Positions 20,662-21,915 of a stretch of DNA of 21,915 bases are shown here, in pieces. Positions within the stretch are counted from its first letter, which is position 1. Each line of letters starts with the position of its first letter. Made by a program: the position numbers and the translations under genes. The notes under the pieces are model-generated. The model ran no database searches and was not told where the DNA came from. It was given only the letters and a program-made list of their open reading frames with translations. The DNA comes from a virus: the IMG/VR virus record IMGVR_UViG_3300031877_000335, positions 1-21,915 of that record; one strand, given 5' to 3'.

Positions 20662-21915
20662 TTAGGTTGCGTTTTGGTTTCGCCTCTTCAACAACTCCTT
20701 TATGGTTATTGCAGTAATTTCCAAATTGTCATGCAATTTTGCTCTCGCAATTTCTTCCCAAGCTCCACTACCAAAACTGAAAGCCACTATATACCCTTTT
20801 GTTGCCTTTTTGCGTCTCATTGCAGTTTCAAAATTGTCAATGACATTTCTTCCGATGTCATCAGATTGCTTAACTTGAATAGGATACCCTTCTAAGCTAA
20901 ACCCATCAATTCCCATATCAGAGGTTTTACGAGCTGAAACTCTACCAAATAACCTTTGAACTACCCAATTCTGAAACTCAAAAGGTGGAAGTTTTCTAAG
21001 CTCTTCTTCAGACAGAGGCATACCCATAACATTAGGTGACACATTTAGCTTTCGCATTCTACTTTCCATAAGGTTGCATGCTGTTGGTGAAACATCTATA
21101 CCAATCCATCTTCGACCGAGTTTGTGTGCGACAACTATTGCTGTTCCACAGCCACAAAAAGGATCGAGAACAATATCCATTACATCAGAAGATGCCGAGA
21201 TAATTCTATGTAATAGCTTTTCGGGTTTTTGTGTAGGATAACCTAACTTCTCTTTACCCAGAGGATAGCCTCCAACATCATCCCAAACGTCATTGGCTTT
21301 TGTTCCCTTTTCAATATCAATGTAGGTTTTCAATCCTACCTTACTCTTCTTTTCCCAATCAGCCAATTTTCTTCGTCCAGTTCTTGCACCTCTAGTATAA
21401 TACCAACCTTTTTCATCACGCTTGAGACTTTTAAGTAGCTTTTCCGAATATGGTCTGTGCTGAGAGTGAAATTTTACGCGATTGGTTTTGCCATAAAAAA
21501 GAAGGGTTTCATGAGCTTTGGGAAATGTTGGTGCATTATCCGCTCTCCTACCTAAAACCCAAATTATCTCGCGAATAAAATTCTCACTACCAAATATCTC
21601 ATCCATCATCACCTTAAGATAAGCCCCTGCATGCCAATCACAATGAAGATACATAGAACCAGATGGTTTCAAAACTCTATAGCATTGTTCAACCCTTTCT
21701 TTCATCCATAAAATATAATTGTTAATCCCCCCTTTCCATCTATCTTCAAAAGCCCTCTTTTCTGCTCCATCATGCCAAATAATCTCATACTGCTGATTTG
21801 AAAAGAAGGGTGGATCAGCATAGATCAAATCTACACAATCATTTGGAAATTTAGCTAAAACATCCTTACAATCACCACAATAAATTGTGTTAGTGCTGAA
21901 ATAAGAGATGGACAT
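20662..21915 (-). CDS. DNA methyltransferase fused to Mrr-like nuclease domain
   Basis: The 417-residue protein begins at the window edge. Residues 1-290 are an N4/N6 methyltransferase of beta order: catalytic DPPF (34-37) comes first, then the YPTQKPEKLLHRII element (226-239), then the S-adenosylmethionine motif DPFCGCGT (251-258). Residues about 310-410 look like an Mrr-type PD-(D/E)XK nuclease: FEFQNWVV, MGIDGF (D337), IQVKQ (Q347, K349), GRNVIDNFETAMRR and GYIVAFSFGSGAWEE. This would put modification and restriction in one chain, or make a methyl-directed nuclease. The bases before its ATG are outside the window. It probably protects viral DNA or attacks competitors. Confidence 0.85.
   Translation of the reverse strand: MSISYFSTNTIYCGDCKDVLAKFPNDCVDLIYADPPFFSNQQYEIIWHDGAEKRAFEDRWKGGINNYILWMKERVEQCYRVLKPSGSMYLHCDWHAGAYLKVMMDEIFGSENFIREIIWVLGRRADNAPTFPKAHETLLFYGKTNRVKFHSQHRPYSEKLLKSLKRDEKGWYYTRGARTGRRKLADWEKKSKVGLKTYIDIEKGTKANDVWDDVGGYPLGKEKLGYPTQKPEKLLHRIISASSDVMDIVLDPFCGCGTAIVVAHKLGRRWIGIDVSPTACNLMESRMRKLNVSPNVMGMPLSEEELRKLPPFEFQNWVVQRLFGRVSARKTSDMGIDGFSLEGYPIQVKQSDDIGRNVIDNFETAMRRKKATKGYIVAFSFGSGAWEEIARAKLHDNLEITAITIKELLKRRNQNAT

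Overview
The window looks archaeal and viral or proviral. Many starts follow GGTGA or GGAGG ribosome sites, the match expected for an archaeal 16S tail. TTG and GTG starts are frequent, and three AT-rich gaps carry TATA-like boxes about 26-30 bases before starts that would be nearly leaderless. No rRNA, tRNA, integrase, CRISPR array or obvious host housekeeping gene is visible. I cannot name the host; an uncultured thermoproteotal (for example Bathyarchaeia-like) or methanogen lineage is only a guess.

LEFT ARM (1-3757, all + strand): a cysteine-rich zinc-type protein, two tiny arginine-rich peptides that escape ordinary ORF length cut-offs, a small hydrophobic Pro-tailed protein, a 268-residue beta protein, two further beta-rich proteins, a two-helix membrane protein and a helical protein. 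The 268-residue protein contains two similar halves. With its neighbours this suggests the structural operon of a tailless, double-jelly-roll type virus. A 9-bp hairpin that buries the ribosome site of the next gene follows this putative capsid gene. No packaging ATPase lies in the window.

CENTRE (3750-4291): a likely 47-residue protein on the - strand, with its own TATA box, and about 400 bases of AT-rich noncoding DNA holding five GTTAAC palindromes in 160 bases. This is a candidate origin or operator array.

RIGHT ARM (4292-21915, all - strand, transcribed from right to left): a tailed (HK97-type) virus operon. In transcription order it has a DNA methyltransferase fused to an Mrr-like nuclease domain, prohead protease, decoration protein, major capsid protein, a possible fibre protein, an unknown protein, a cysteine-rich surface beta protein, a zinc-ribbon protein and a winged-helix protein. 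After an AT-rich break with one membrane protein come the head-tail connector, a head-closure protein fused to an alpha/alpha toroid, tail terminator, tail tube, two tail chaperones joined by a canonical -1 slippery site, a gp10-like protein, a very short tape measure, a baseplate hub, an unknown protein, a holin-like protein, small and large terminase, and an ABC-ATPase/GNAT fusion. The portal is not in the window and probably lies beyond 21915.

The most unusual points are: two capsid lineages side by side and converging; carbohydrate-type domains inserted into or fused to three neck and tail proteins, plus a stand-alone surface protein of similar type; the slippery heptamer A_AAA_AAC between the tail chaperones; and a prohead protease flanked by two copies of a 40-residue repeat. 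Assignments rest on motif reading only.
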